Source: Spirodela intermedia (Eukaryota; Streptophyta; Magnoliopsida; Alismatales; Araceae). From it: a DNA stretch of 64,000 nucleotides. Where the stretch lies: assembly GCA_902729315.2 (NCBI GenBank), contig LR746269.1, positions 7,972,231 to 8,036,230 on the forward strand, read 5' to 3'. The notes beneath the pieces were generated by a model, which saw only the letters and a list, made by a program, of their open reading frames with translations, was not told the DNA's origin and did no database searches. Made by a program: the position numbers and the translations under genes. This document shows, one piece after another, positions 1 to 11,413 of this stretch (within the stretch, counting starts at the first letter, position 1; each line of letters begins with the position of its first letter).

Positions 1-660
1 ACGAGGTACGCAAATTTTATGAAATGCTAAACAAGATTTGAGAACAGTTCAAAGTTACATCCACATCTCTATTGTGGGCATCATTGCATCCGAATGACTT
101 TATTCCTGATCTCGAGTCATATTTCTCCTGATTAGAAGAGTACATCGATTGTAGCCATTCCACTTCCCAGACTCATAATCAAGCATATATCATCATTATC
201 ATGTATTAATTAGTGCAATTAAAATTCTTATGTGATACACAGATCTTCAACAGCAGGAAACATGCTTACTTGCGCCGAAGTGCTTTATTTACATGAGAAA
301 GTTACACCCATTCGTTGCTCGTAACATCAATTGAGTCTATCCCCCGCTTTACGTATTTGGGCACAAAGAGCGTGTTCTTCACCAAGTCGTCTTCCATACG
401 TGTCAACTTCAAACAGGGACGGCGTACGTGGAGTGAATGAAGTAGAGACCCTAGTTCAGTTGATGGCAGGGTATAATCTCCTCATTCTCCCTCCTTAATT
501 TCTGATAAACCAGATGTGTGACCACAAGAAAGCATCGAATGGTTTCCTCTAATAAAGAGCCCAACTTAAAGCAGAGACTGTCAGACTTTCCGCAGGTGAT
601 TAGTTAAACTTATTGACGAAGGAAAAGTAGCGAGGAAGCTTCCAGGAAGATCACTCCCAG
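1..660. other. Intergenic, nothing recognised
   Basis: AT-rich DNA with no reading frame resembling a known protein on either strand. It probably holds the distal promoter of the EF-hand gene that follows. Confidence 0.5.
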
Positions 661-676
661 CTACTCCCCTCCCCTC

Positions 677-684
677 TATTTAAT
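677..684 (+). promoter_or_regulatory. Possible TATA-like element of the EF-hand gene
   Basis: TATTTAAT lies about 180 bases before the ATG at 861, a normal distance for a plant TATA box plus a leader of about 150 bases. It is a weak match to the consensus and is supported only by its position. Confidence 0.3.
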
Positions 685-713
685 GTGATGCAATCCCTGC
701 TACGCCGGATTGG

Positions 714-745
714 CTCTCTCTCTCTCTCTCTCTCCCCCCCTCTCT
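714..745. repeat. (CT)n tract and C-run in the probable leader
   Basis: A run of CT dinucleotides followed by a short run of C, placed between the TATA-like element and the ATG at 861. Such pyrimidine-rich leaders recur at other genes of this window. Confidence 0.7.
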
Positions 746-860
746 GGCTATCTATCAACCCTATCTACTTGAATTTCTAGACTTGACATCAGCTTCTTCT
801 CCTGTGCCTACGAGGTCATCTCCGTGACTCCTCTTCGACCCTATTCTGAAAGGCACAATC

Positions 861-1493
861 ATGAAGATATTTACAAATTTCTTCAATTCCTCTCCTTCAT
901 CCACTCATCTCCAGAAGAAAAGCGCGAACTGCAAGTCCAAGGAGAGGCCTACGTCCCCATCCGACGCGCTGTCGTCCGCGTCGAGCAACTCCCCAATCTC
1001 CAGCGGTTCCTTCGGCAAGTGCACCGCCGCCCCGCCGACCCCACCTTCGGTCATCCTTCGCCCTCACCCAGACGACTGGTCCGCCCCCACAGAGCTCCGT
1101 CCCAAGATCACGAAGGAGGAGTGGGAGCTTGTGCTCAGGCTGTTGGGAAACTCCGGCCACCTGGCCGCAGAGGAGGCAGCTGCGATATTGCACGAGGCCA
1201 ACGGCGATGGCGACTGTGGCATAAACCTAAGCAATTTTGGGGCGCTTGGGTCCTCGACCGGTGGGGAAGGTTCCGTGGAGGAGGAGCTGAAGGGTGCCTT
1301 CAGAGTCTTCGACTCCGATGGTGACGGGAGGATATCGGCGGAGGAGCTGCTGGGAGTCTTCCTCACCCTGGGTGACGATGGGTGTACTCTGGAGGACTGC
1401 CGCCGGATGATTGGCGGAGTCACCTCCCGTGACGACGGATTCGTCTGCTTCGACGACTTCGTTCGCATGATGTCCGGCCAGATAGGTCTGTGA
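861..1493 (+). CDS. Calmodulin-like EF-hand protein (CML35/36-like)
   Basis: Single-exon gene for 210 aa. Residues 1-70 are Ser/Thr/Pro-rich low complexity, as in the extended N-termini of some plant CMLs. A canonical EF-hand loop, DSDGDGRISAEE, occupies residues 151-162. A degenerate loop begins near residue 114 (NGDGDCGINLSN; Cys replaces the usual Gly at position 6 and Asn the final Glu). A further degenerate one lies near 190 (TSRDDGFVCFDD; Thr instead of Asp at position 1). So one loop probably binds calcium well. Known CMLs are calcium sensors that change shape and bind targets; the target here is unknown. The ATG at 861 is chosen because this frame carries the EF-hands; the frame opening at 824 is a shadow. 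An internal Met or an N-terminal organellar role cannot be excluded. The coding region is GC-rich against AT-rich flanks. Confidence 0.88.
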   Translation: MKIFTNFFNSSPSSTHLQKKSANCKSKERPTSPSDALSSASSNSPISSGSFGKCTAAPPTPPSVILRPHPDDWSAPTELRPKITKEEWELVLRLLGNSGHLAAEEAAAILHEANGDGDCGINLSNFGALGSSTGGEGSVEEELKGAFRVFDSDGDGRISAEELLGVFLTLGDDGCTLEDCRRMIGGVTSRDDGFVCFDDFVRMMSGQIGL

Positions 1494-1725
1494 CTGAGAG
1501 GGGCTGGCGATCACCCTACGTTCACCGTCTCGTTCTTCTTGTGTCATCTTGGATCGGGAATTCGCCGTCGGTTGTACAGTGAGAAAATAAGTGAATAATG
1601 GTTTAAATCAGATTACCTTCAGAAAAGCTGAAACTCTTATTCCAACCTCTTTGACCATCTTTATTTCACAAAAGCAAATGATGAATGACCATTATGCCTC
1701 CCGGTTCTCCCTTCTGCCAGCCTGA

Positions 1726-1730
<5 letters not shown>

Positions 1731-1791
<61 letters not shown>

Positions 1792-1890
1792 CTATCTAGC
1801 TGTCTATCTATTTATCTATCTATCTATCTCTATATGGCTACCTATCTATTATCTATCTCTCTGTCTGTCAATCTATCTATCTCTCTCATG
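1731..1890. repeat. Compound microsatellite (CT)n then (TCTA)n
   Basis: A perfect CT run occupies 1731-1785. A TCTA/TCTG-rich interrupted tetranucleotide stretch continues to about 1890. It lies about 240 bases past the stop of the EF-hand gene. The sharp change from dinucleotide to tetranucleotide suggests one repeat grew from the edge of the other. Confidence 0.9.
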
Positions 1891-4800
1891 GTTATTCTAA
1901 TCCTATATAATGCCATAACCATGGTTCTCAGGCTAGCCGTTAAAAGAAGAAACCGCTTCGATTACATGACCTTTTAGAATCTCATCTCATCTCATCTGGT
2001 AGTCTACATTGCTTTCGTTGATTCTAAACTATTCACACATCAATAATGTCAAGTAATTTTTATCATTAGCATCTTAACTTCAAACGCATTACTTTAATCG
2101 CAAGTCTTTGTGATTATTATTTAATGGTGAGTTTCAGTCGAGAAGAAAATGCTTCACCTGCCCGAAGTGGTAATGGGGTTGATGTACGGCGCTAAAGATG
2201 CCCATCCGATCTATAAGTAGACGACCTGATCGTGAAATTTGGGTCCGACAGGATGTCGACAGCTAAATGCCGCAATACATCTCTCTCTCTCGTTCTGACG
2301 TCAGCCCTTACGATTGCCATAAGGTGGGCGGAAAAAGTCTGTGGATTTTCTCCCGCGGAGACGTCGCGGGAACATACAGAAGAGAGAGCCGTGCACGCCA
2401 CCCACTGATTACGCCGACACTCATGGCTTGTTTTTTCCGTGCTAAGCTAAGAGCGCGTTAGGACAAATGGTTTATTTAAGTTACGATGACTAATGAGTGC
2501 TAATAAGTTTTATCTTTAGACTCTTGAATTCTGAAGTCGGCAAGCAACACATCTTTTAGGGCTTTTCATGGCCAGATTTTCTTTCTAAATTTCTGCATAT
2601 CTTGGAAACACTGACCAAAACTCCATTTCATAGAGGCTTAACTCATCATCTGGTGTTAACTAATGTATCATTATGGTACTATTTCCATTCATTTGAGGTT
2701 GCAATAGGGATATTACGTGGAGAATGCATATTTATATTAATGAGCATGTATGTCATAGGAAGTGGGTATCACAAAAGAAAATATGGGCATAGTACTTACT
2801 ATAGAGTGAGAGACAATTGATGAATCCTATGTACTTGGTTCTGGATTCTTCGGTGTGGATTATTTCTAAATAAAATTTTAAAAAATCAATTTACTTGATG
2901 ATGAAGAAATTAATCTTTAATTTTGAAAAAAAATGAACAAATTTGTTCTGGGTAATTATAAAGCGAAGTCAAGCTTATAGTTTATATTTTTGGTTTTGCT
3001 TGTAATTAAATTATTAAGTAGGGCACCTTCCCCGCAAGGAAAATAAAAGCATACAAATTCTTCAAAAATTAATAACCCCATCATCCAACATATATTTGGA
3101 ATTTCCATGGGGCTCACTTTCTTAGAACATATGATCTGATCTCACCCTACTCTCCGTCTCATGAAAAAATGTCCTTTCTAAAGAAAAAAGGATCTAAAAA
3201 CGCCTTACAAGAGCATAATGCTTCTCGCTTGTTTGACGTTCTTGGATTGGAGGGCCTTTTTTTCATTTGGTATCCCACTTAACTTTGCATGGGATTACTG
3301 TAAATTCACTAAGCAATTTTGTTATTATAGTAAGTTAGAGCTGATATAATATGGAGGTTCTGAAAGATTAATTGACAAATGGGAGTCGACATGATGTTGT
3401 CTTAGTATAGGGGGAAAAAATTCATGTTTCATTGAGTTTATTTCATATAACTACAAACCATTGGTTAATTGTGTCGTCGAGTATTGCCACAATCTTTTTT
3501 CTAAATGGACAAAAGTTTCATGATGCTGATTGTGTACCTTCGAGTTTAATGTACCATACTTTTAATAATGATAAAAAATCACTGCAACTAAAAAACGAAA
3601 ACAAATTCAACCAATCAAACTTTTTTATTGAGTTTGCAAAAAAATTCCATGCATAGAACCATTCCAGGTTTAGAAAAAGAACATTGCGTAGTCACGATTT
3701 AATGAAATCACTACCAGTTTTGGAAATTCTTGATTGGTATCATAGTGATTTTTCTAGACGATGGTGTGCTCCTTAAGAAGATAACGGATCATGTCAATTA
3801 AAATGGTTGAGCCGTCTACGTTGAGGCCCATTGGGACTGAGATCACAATACCTGTTAGATAACAGGACACTTGAATAAGTCAAATCTTCACGGGCAAGAC
3901 AGCTTTTCAGCGTTCCTCGTTCGCGCAAGTATAAATTTATGGTGAAATAGTCCAAGATCAAGTATAACAAGAGGACATCAAAACGAATTACCAATAAATC
4001 TTCAGTACTAGGTAAAAAAAGGATTCGCAGTTAACTCAAAACGAATTACCAATAAGAAGAGGGACATCAGCACATGACAATATTTATATCGGTCAATACA
4101 AAACTAATTCCCATGTTTCACTACACATTATTATTTATTAGATTATATGGGGCAAGGTACTTTCAGTTTGATGACCATTCGTATAAACTGGATTAGAATT
4201 GGGATTTTTTATTAGAAAGCTCTGCCACAGAAACCATGTCAGCTGATGTAAGTAGCTCGAGGTTCAACACACGGAATGAGATGGAGTGAGTCAAAAGAGT
4301 TCATCTGAGTTTGCAAATGGGGGGGAGGTGGGACGGGGGAAAGGTAGGTTACGTTGCAAGAAACCATTTATCAAGTAGAATTCAACTTGAATTATTTACG
4401 TTGCGAGAAACCTTTGAATAGTTTGGTCGAATTTTTTTACTTCAAGTTTGTAAGCTATAATCTTGTCTTCTTTTATTCTCTTCAAACTAAGTTGTCCGAC
4501 CAATCAACACAGAAATTTTCACCTTATGAATAGGAGAACAATCCAGTCCTCTATTCCATCACTGAACAGCACCATAGAAGTCCTGAAGAGAATTCATCGA
4601 CAGCTGACAGGAAGCAAAAATAACGTCTTAGTGTCAGGATTCTTGACGACGCGCAAAAAGGAAAGGATATAAGAAACCTCGTGAACGGGAATGGTTGGTC
4701 GCCCTCCTGGGAAGAGTAGTAGGATGTGGACAGCCGGCCGAAAGGCGAGAGGAAGCGTTGTCTGGCGTCGTCTTCTTTTCAACGCGTCTACACTTTCGGC

Positions 4801-6330
4801 CGGCGGCGCCACCACCGCCCAGAGCTTTCTCTCACAAGCCCCACACTTAGTCTTCCCCCCACGCGACAGACACCGCCTTCCCCCCACCCCCCTAACCCCG
4901 CCCTCAAAACGCCTGTAGAACTAACCCTTTTGGTTAGAACGTACAACTTCAACTTACACTTTCCAACAAAAACCCAGTCGTAAATGTTTACATTTACAGT
5001 TAAGAAATAGTTAAATAAAGTTATCATTGGAATACAATTCACATCTTGTATGGGTTTTCCCCATTCGTGATTTAAAGTTGATGATAATAGTTATATGGCC
5101 TTAAATTGGAAGATTATCTTCCTATTTATCTCATTTGAAAGTTCTCAATATAATTTATATATGACCATTAATGTACAGTATTGAAATAAAGAAAACTTTC
5201 CATCAATTGACACTCATTCTACTAATTTCCCGGACTCCCCACATCACCATATTATTAGTTCTTTGTTCGAAGCCTTATAGAATGATTCCCCATTGAGAGA
5301 TTCCTTTCTTCTATTTTTTTCTTCTTCTTTCCCGAAATTATTCTGCTTAAATGTATAATAATATCTTTACTTTTACACTAGAGGACCATATTCAGCATAA
5401 TTTGCATAGACTTTGCCCTTTCAAGTCTACAAAATGGATCGAATATCAAACCATTCCCCAGTAGAATTCAAACAAAGAACCCCATTGTGAAAGCATCTAC
5501 TTCAGTTCTTTGGCTTAGTATATTTAAATATTTTACCCACGAATAAAATGTTATCAAAGATGAAAGGGAATCACGAACTTGCCTAATATTTCTTTCACCA
5601 GGAACTTTGCTACTTTTGTCAAAAGAAAGCTAGATAGTTAAGCGATCGAACTAAACTTCCCAAATATAATGCAACAAATAGTGACTGAAGAATAGCATTC
5701 GTGAAATAATTAGTCCGTTAATTTAGTGAATTATCGTGGAGAGTGTCCATTCAAAAACACAACATGAAATGTATCTTGTGATGGCAACTTCATCATCAGG
5801 GAGGGTATCTGCACGTGTCCCATGATTATATTCATGTGGAAGTTGATGGGATTCGGCGTGTTATTGTTGCACCCATGCCGACCATGAAAATACCGCATTA
5901 AATAGCCTCCGTGCAGTCACTCTGTGTAAATTCTAGCTATCTCCTTGTCCGGAAAATGTATTGTCTTTGTACCCAGAACCGTCTCTCAAAGGGCATAACT
6001 GTAATCCAAAGGAAATAACATTTCCGGTTCATCGAAAAAAACTAAAAAATATCTATAATCTTAATTCTCAACATTATACAGAGTGCTGATATATGATTCG
6101 ATAAATTTTAATTCAATTCAAAATCTACGAGGCTAAAATCTTCAAATAATTAAATTAACATTTTATTATATTCATCTACCATCCCTACGTCCACAGTCAA
6201 AAAGCAGGAAATCTGATTGGGCCATCAGTCCACGGCTGAACCCTCCCACCGCCGGCGGCAGCGGCGGCGGCCGACCCACCACTCGCATCCCAATCCGGAG
6301 AGGAAATGCACAACTTTTTCCCTTCAACTT
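1891..6330. other. Intergenic, no gene recognised
   Basis: Mostly AT-rich. Short GC-richer patches occur at 2160-2460 and 4670-4920, and a GGC-rich patch at about 6235-6300 that probably belongs to the promoter of the next gene. The short open frames in these patches (up to about 97 codons) show no known domain, and opposite strands are open together, as expected of GC-rich non-coding DNA. Confidence 0.45.
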
Positions 6331-6337
6331 TATATAT
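6331..6337 (+). promoter_or_regulatory. TATA box candidate of the PICBP-like gene
   Basis: TATATAT within an AT context, about 250 bases before the chosen ATG at 6585 and just after a GC-rich patch. Position and match are reasonable; no transcript data support it. Confidence 0.4.
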
Positions 6338-6584
6338 TGTGCAGGTTTTGTCTGCGAACTTTTTCTGAGACGGCAGAAAGGATATGTGAAAAATAAAAAA
6401 TATTATAGAGGTACAAATGCTACGAAGCTTTCCTCCCCCGGTGGAGTCCCCCTAATGTGTATGTTCTCCCTTGTTCTTTCCCCTCGGTGTTCCCCTTCCT
6501 TCGGCAACCCCTCGCTTCATCTTCAAGAAACAGATAACATCTCCACCAGACCCTGCAACTTCAATATATCACCTTCCTCTTAGG

Positions 6585-8177
6585 ATGGTTCAGAGTACCC
6601 TCGCCAGGGGTCATGGTTCACAGCTGGAGACCAGGAATAGCCATGACCAGTCCGAGAAGATCGAGTACGGAAGGAAAGGTGGAGGCGGCGACCTCAAGAG
6701 GATGCTGAAGAACTCGAGGTCCGTCAGGATCCTGGAGGAGTGCCTGGAGTCTCCTCTCGCTGATAATCTTATATTGCTCGAGAGGCCAGCGGCGAGCAAG
6801 AAGACGGGGAAGAAGAAGATGTCGCCGGTCAGATCGATCGACACGGAGCCCCGCTACATGAAATCCACGAGCAGCTCGAACGCCAGGAAGGAGAAGGCCA
6901 CGGTGAGCTCCCTCTCCTCATCCATTGTGGCCTCTGAGCTGAATCCGGCGAAGACCCAGATGAGGAGATCGAATCTCGGATCAGTGAGACCGCCGATGAA
7001 GAAGCGCATGGGACTTCTCCCGTCTCCCGAGATGGTCCCGCGCCGGGCCACCTGCTCGTCCACCATGAAGGAGAAGAGGTTCCCGAGCCATCTCGATCTC
7101 AAACCAGGGGTATCGGAGGCCGAGGGTACGTCGGTCTATAAAGTCTGCCCTTACACGTACTGCTCCCTGAACGGCCACAGCCACCTTCCTCCGCCCCCGC
7201 TCAGGTCTTTCATCTCGGCGAGGAGGCGGCTGCTGAAGACCCAGAAGAGCCTTACGGCGAAACTCCTCTCCTTGTCCGATAAGGAGATCGACGCAGAAGG
7301 AGCGGGATGTACCGGAGTTTCTCCCTCCGTGGTTGACCCGAGGGAGGAGGATTTCCCCGTGGAGATCTACGCGAATTACCCCAACGACGGGCTAGACGAG
7401 GTGAACTCTGATTCCGGCGGCGAGAAAACCGCTGAAATCGGAGAACATGACGGGAATCTGAGTGATGATTCGCCCTCAGACGAGGGTTTTGCTCGAAGCT
7501 GGGATTTTTCTCCGTCTGAAATGGAAGTGCTGGTAGATTTTCTCGAGTACGTGGAATGCGACGGCGAAGGAGCTGAGAGATCACCCCGTCGCCCCACAAA
7601 AGCTGACGGAGGATGGAGGTGTGGACGGCTCGAGATGAACGGAGAAAACACTGCTGAGGACGACAATTCGTACGTTGATTTTGAGGAAATCGATCATTCC
7701 GAGTTCGCAGAAGAGGAATCCACTCATGGGATCTCCTTCGAAACCGGACCTCCTCATTACGAGAACGTCGGAGAAGCAGAAGCGGGACAACTCGGGGCTG
7801 AATTAAACTCCAACTTTGAGGTGTCAGATGAGATGATTTGTCCAACATCTGGGGATGTGCCGATCAGAGCCCCGGCCGCCACCTCGGTGGAGCTCGACGG
7901 CGACCCAGGCGACCTGCGGCTGTACAACCAGCGGGCGCCGAAATTCCTCCCCGAAGAACCAGACCCAGAGGCAGAGAAGGTGGATCTACGGCACCAGCTG
8001 CCGGAAGACAGGAGGAACTCGGAAGAATGGATGGTGGACTACGCGCTCCGGCGAGCCGTCGACAACCTCGCTCCTCGCCGGAAAAAGAAGGTCGCTCTGC
8101 TGGTTGAAGCGTTCGAGACCGTCCTGCCCACTCCACCTTCCTCTGATTCCGGCCTGTCCAAGCCTCCTCCTGAATAG
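6585..8177 (+). CDS. Plant calmodulin-binding-domain protein (PICBP-like)
   Basis: 530 aa. Family hallmarks are visible: a conserved block at about residues 186-230 (KVCPYTYCSLNGH, then SARRRLLKTQKS), and a C-terminal plant CaM-binding domain at about 430-515. The latter contains APKFLPEEPDPEAEKVDLRH, SEEWMVDYALRRAV and a basic amphipathic stretch PRRKKKVALLVEAFE, the likely calmodulin site. Between them lies a long acidic linker (about 240-430). Members such as the pathogen-induced CaM-binding protein bind calmodulin in a calcium-dependent way; the exact role is open. The start at 6585 gives the family-like N-terminus MVQ. An in-frame start at 6471 adds 38 residues unlike the family. A possible 5' UTR intron runs 6459-6583 (GTATGT to a pyrimidine tract and TTAG just before the ATG). 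The protein is much shorter than the long PICBP proteins and has one CaM-binding domain. Confidence 0.87.
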   Translation: MVQSTLARGHGSQLETRNSHDQSEKIEYGRKGGGGDLKRMLKNSRSVRILEECLESPLADNLILLERPAASKKTGKKKMSPVRSIDTEPRYMKSTSSSNARKEKATVSSLSSSIVASELNPAKTQMRRSNLGSVRPPMKKRMGLLPSPEMVPRRATCSSTMKEKRFPSHLDLKPGVSEAEGTSVYKVCPYTYCSLNGHSHLPPPPLRSFISARRRLLKTQKSLTAKLLSLSDKEIDAEGAGCTGVSPSVVDPREEDFPVEIYANYPNDGLDEVNSDSGGEKTAEIGEHDGNLSDDSPSDEGFARSWDFSPSEMEVLVDFLEYVECDGEGAERSPRRPTKADGGWRCGRLEMNGENTAEDDNSYVDFEEIDHSEFAEEESTHGISFETGPPHYENVGEAEAGQLGAELNSNFEVSDEMICPTSGDVPIRAPAATSVELDGDPGDLRLYNQRAPKFLPEEPDPEAEKVDLRHQLPEDRRNSEEWMVDYALRRAVDNLAPRRKKKVALLVEAFETVLPTPPSSDSGLSKPPPE

Positions 8178-11042
8178 CTGAGCGAGAAGAAAATCGCCAT
8201 TTATAATGAGTAGCTACCTTTGCGGAAGCTATACAATCAAGCAGTACATAATTTCGACCCGCTTGAATGTTGAATCGATGATTTTGAGAGCAATCAGAGT
8301 AGTGCGTGGTGTGATGTCCAAGGGTCATATGCGTACTCTCGACTCCGTGAAAGAGTTGAATACCCTCATTCGTGATGTTGCGTAAAATATAACTTTCTTT
8401 TTAATTTTTTACCTGTGATTTCGTTGTACCTCCCAATTTAACAATGAGAAGGCCCTTTTATTTTTAGTTAGGCTTTTATGTCTTTGAAATTTATCATGTA
8501 TCACTTTTTAGACAGTCTAATAGTTAATTAATGTATGGTTTAACGTAAGAAGAAATTTATTTTATGTACAGGATCAAAATATGTTCCTATCCATCGCCAC
8601 AACACTTCCAAACATGCTAAGACTAGAGAAACACGACAAATTAATGATAGCGGGAGAGAGGGAACATGACTATGAAGATTATTCAGCCTTTTTAAATTAA
8701 GTATTCATTACCTATAATTAACTAGAAAGGTAATTAATTAATAATAGCCTAATATATGTCTTAACAACTCAAAGTCTAATTGAAAAGCAACATGATTAAT
8801 TACTTGGCTTATTGGAGGGTAAAATTAAATTACACATATTTTAAAAGAAAGAGTCACAGCTTTTCCACAAATCATTCAAAACACTATATGAACTAAATGA
8901 TACTAAATAGGAATAGGGACATCTCAAATTTATTAATTTTAAAAAGTGTACATACTAAAAGTTGTATTGTTAGGTAACTATTTGTTCATTTCAATATTTT
9001 TCATGTCATATAGTTAAAAAAAACTTTTAAAATAGGCTCGCATGAGGTGCATAAACTTACAGCATACCTTAAAATTATGTACTATGAATTTGGAAACTTA
9101 ATATAATTAGTGACATATACTTTGAATTCTATCATAGGAAAATTCAATATTCTTTGATTATTGATATGCATATTATTAGCATTTTTGAGGTCATGCAATC
9201 ATGTTGTCCTTAAAGTTGAATAAAATTTCCTTGTCCAAGAAACTCTATGCATATATTAATAAATATACATTGTATAGAAAATCCATGAGTCGTGGCAATG
9301 GCTCTCACTAGATTTCTTCCAAAAGGGGATATCCTTTTGGTAATTGATGTTAATTCCTTTGGAGCATTTATTAAAATGAATGAATCCAATTTTGGTCCAA
9401 ATGGAAAATGGAGTTTCAAGAACTAGACTATAATCTCAAATTATGGTCACTTCTTAGATGAAAAATGTCACCTTGGCCATAGAATCAATTAAAGCTTTCC
9501 TACAAATGTTCATTTTTTTTAATCTCAAATCAAATATTCTAACATATTCCATAAACACTAAAAGGAGAGTCGACAAAAAAAATTATATTTGAAAATGATA
9601 TGCATTCTTTAGAATGCAGAAGTCATCACATTATATTTATTCTATTGTATATATTTAATTTTTTAAAGAGATAAAGTTTACAACTTCCAAGTTATTGCAT
9701 TGTAGTATTTTATCTACAAGGAAATGTGACTGTCCTAGGTTTACATTGCTATTCAATGAAATAACATAGCTAGACACTATCAAATGAAACAAAGCAAAGT
9801 TAGAATGGGCTTAGTTTCAATACTATTCCTTCCTTGTGAGATTTGATGATTGGAGGTAATATGCTTTTTAAGTACATAAAGGGTACAATGCATATGTTTG
9901 ATTAAATGCTTTTTGAAATCTTTATCCATCCACCACCATTTGAGAAAACGTTGTTGGAATTTATGTGGTAGTGATCAGGTGATAAAATCATAGAAAAATT
10001 ATGCTAGTAGAAGTGTTTGGGTGGAATCACACAATATAATGGACTAAGAGACGAAAATATCTTGAGGTACCATACAAGCTGATTTCAACTTTCAATAGTA
10101 TCTGGGCTTTCAAGAATTATAGTGCTCATAGTAAAGCTTGTGTAAGTACACCCTCATTCTCTTCATTCATTTTTAAAAAGTTTACTTACCTTTACATCTC
10201 TATCAATCTTATAAAACAAGCAGATTTACAGGCTCAGTTTGATAAATATATTAAAAAAAATAATCATCCCAGTCAAGCGTCGTCAAGGTCAGTACTTTCT
10301 TTCCATTTCAACATTTTTTTTTTCATGTTTCCCTATTTCTAATTTTCTGATGTTTTTCTTGAAATCTAACTGGTGGAAATTCTTTATTTATGCATGCACC
10401 TAAGCCAAGGCGAGCTATTCATATAAAAATTATGTAATTAATTAATGCGCAAACTTGAGCTTGTATGATGAATTTAGAGATCAAGAATATCGGCTGAGGG
10501 AAAAGAAAACCCATCTGCCCTATTTTTCTGATTATTCCTCCCCCACTACCAACATCTTCAAGTCGGTGACTTTCCCATAGTCAGAAAGTTCAGCTTATCG
10601 TCAACTCCTCATCTACGGCTTCCACATCCTTCTTCTTATATCATTCTGCTATGTTCTTAGATTCCTCTCCCCGGTGTGGTCGAAGTTCCACTTCCTCACA
10701 TTGGTTTCTCTACTAATTTGTACGGTTCAATTATAGTAAATACGTAGAATAGTCACTCATATTTTTTTCTCTGCACATCAAAATAGTCTCCTGTTTATCT
10801 GCGGCTGCAGCAGGCCCATGCACGAAAACCACCGTCCGCCGTCGTCGCCCCCTCCTGAAGAGCCACCCCGAGGGACCCGGCGCCGCCTTCACTGAGGCGC
10901 CATGGGAGATGGTGGGCCGGAAGCCTCATCCTCACTCGGAATAGCCGGTCGCCTCCCCGCCACCATTCTTCTCCACAACGCCCCTCCCAACCCATCGTAT
11001 ATCGAAGAGCAGGGAGGAAAGGTGAACGCGGTCTGTGCGAAG
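8178..11042. other. Intergenic; downstream part is the subtilase promoter
   Basis: AT-rich to about 10480, then less so from 10500 to 11042, where a promoter and leader of the subtilase are expected. The frame of 187 codons from 10902 is in phase with the subtilase start but adds 47 residues ahead of its signal peptide, so I treat 10902-11042 as leader. Nothing else is recognisable. Confidence 0.45.
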
Positions 11043-11339
11043 ATGTACCCCCTCCTCATCTCCTGCTTGCTTCTGTCGTTGATGCTTCAGGCGCGGGTCT
11101 CAGCCGAGAAGAAAGTAAACACCTCTCTCTCTTTCTCTCTAGGCGCACCGTGTCCTCCGTTCTTCGTTCTTTCTTCGAATTCCGGAGGACTGACTGGTTT
11201 CTTCGATGCGCTGGGAGGAGCAGTCTTATGTTGTATACCTCGGAAGGCATTTCCATGGCCCCGATGCCTCACCGGAGGACTACGAGAGGGCGAGGAGCAA
11301 TCACCACAGCCTCCTCGGGGCTATCATGGGAGAGTGAAG

Positions 11340-11413
<74 letters not shown>

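Noticed and set aside
6471..6584. Upstream in-frame start of the PICBP-like protein
   Set aside because: The extra 38 residues do not look like the family, and a probable splice acceptor (TTAG) lies just before the ATG at 6585.
10902..11042. Upstream in-frame start of the subtilase
   Set aside because: It would place 47 hydrophilic residues before an obvious signal peptide starting [15 protein letters not shown] at 11043.
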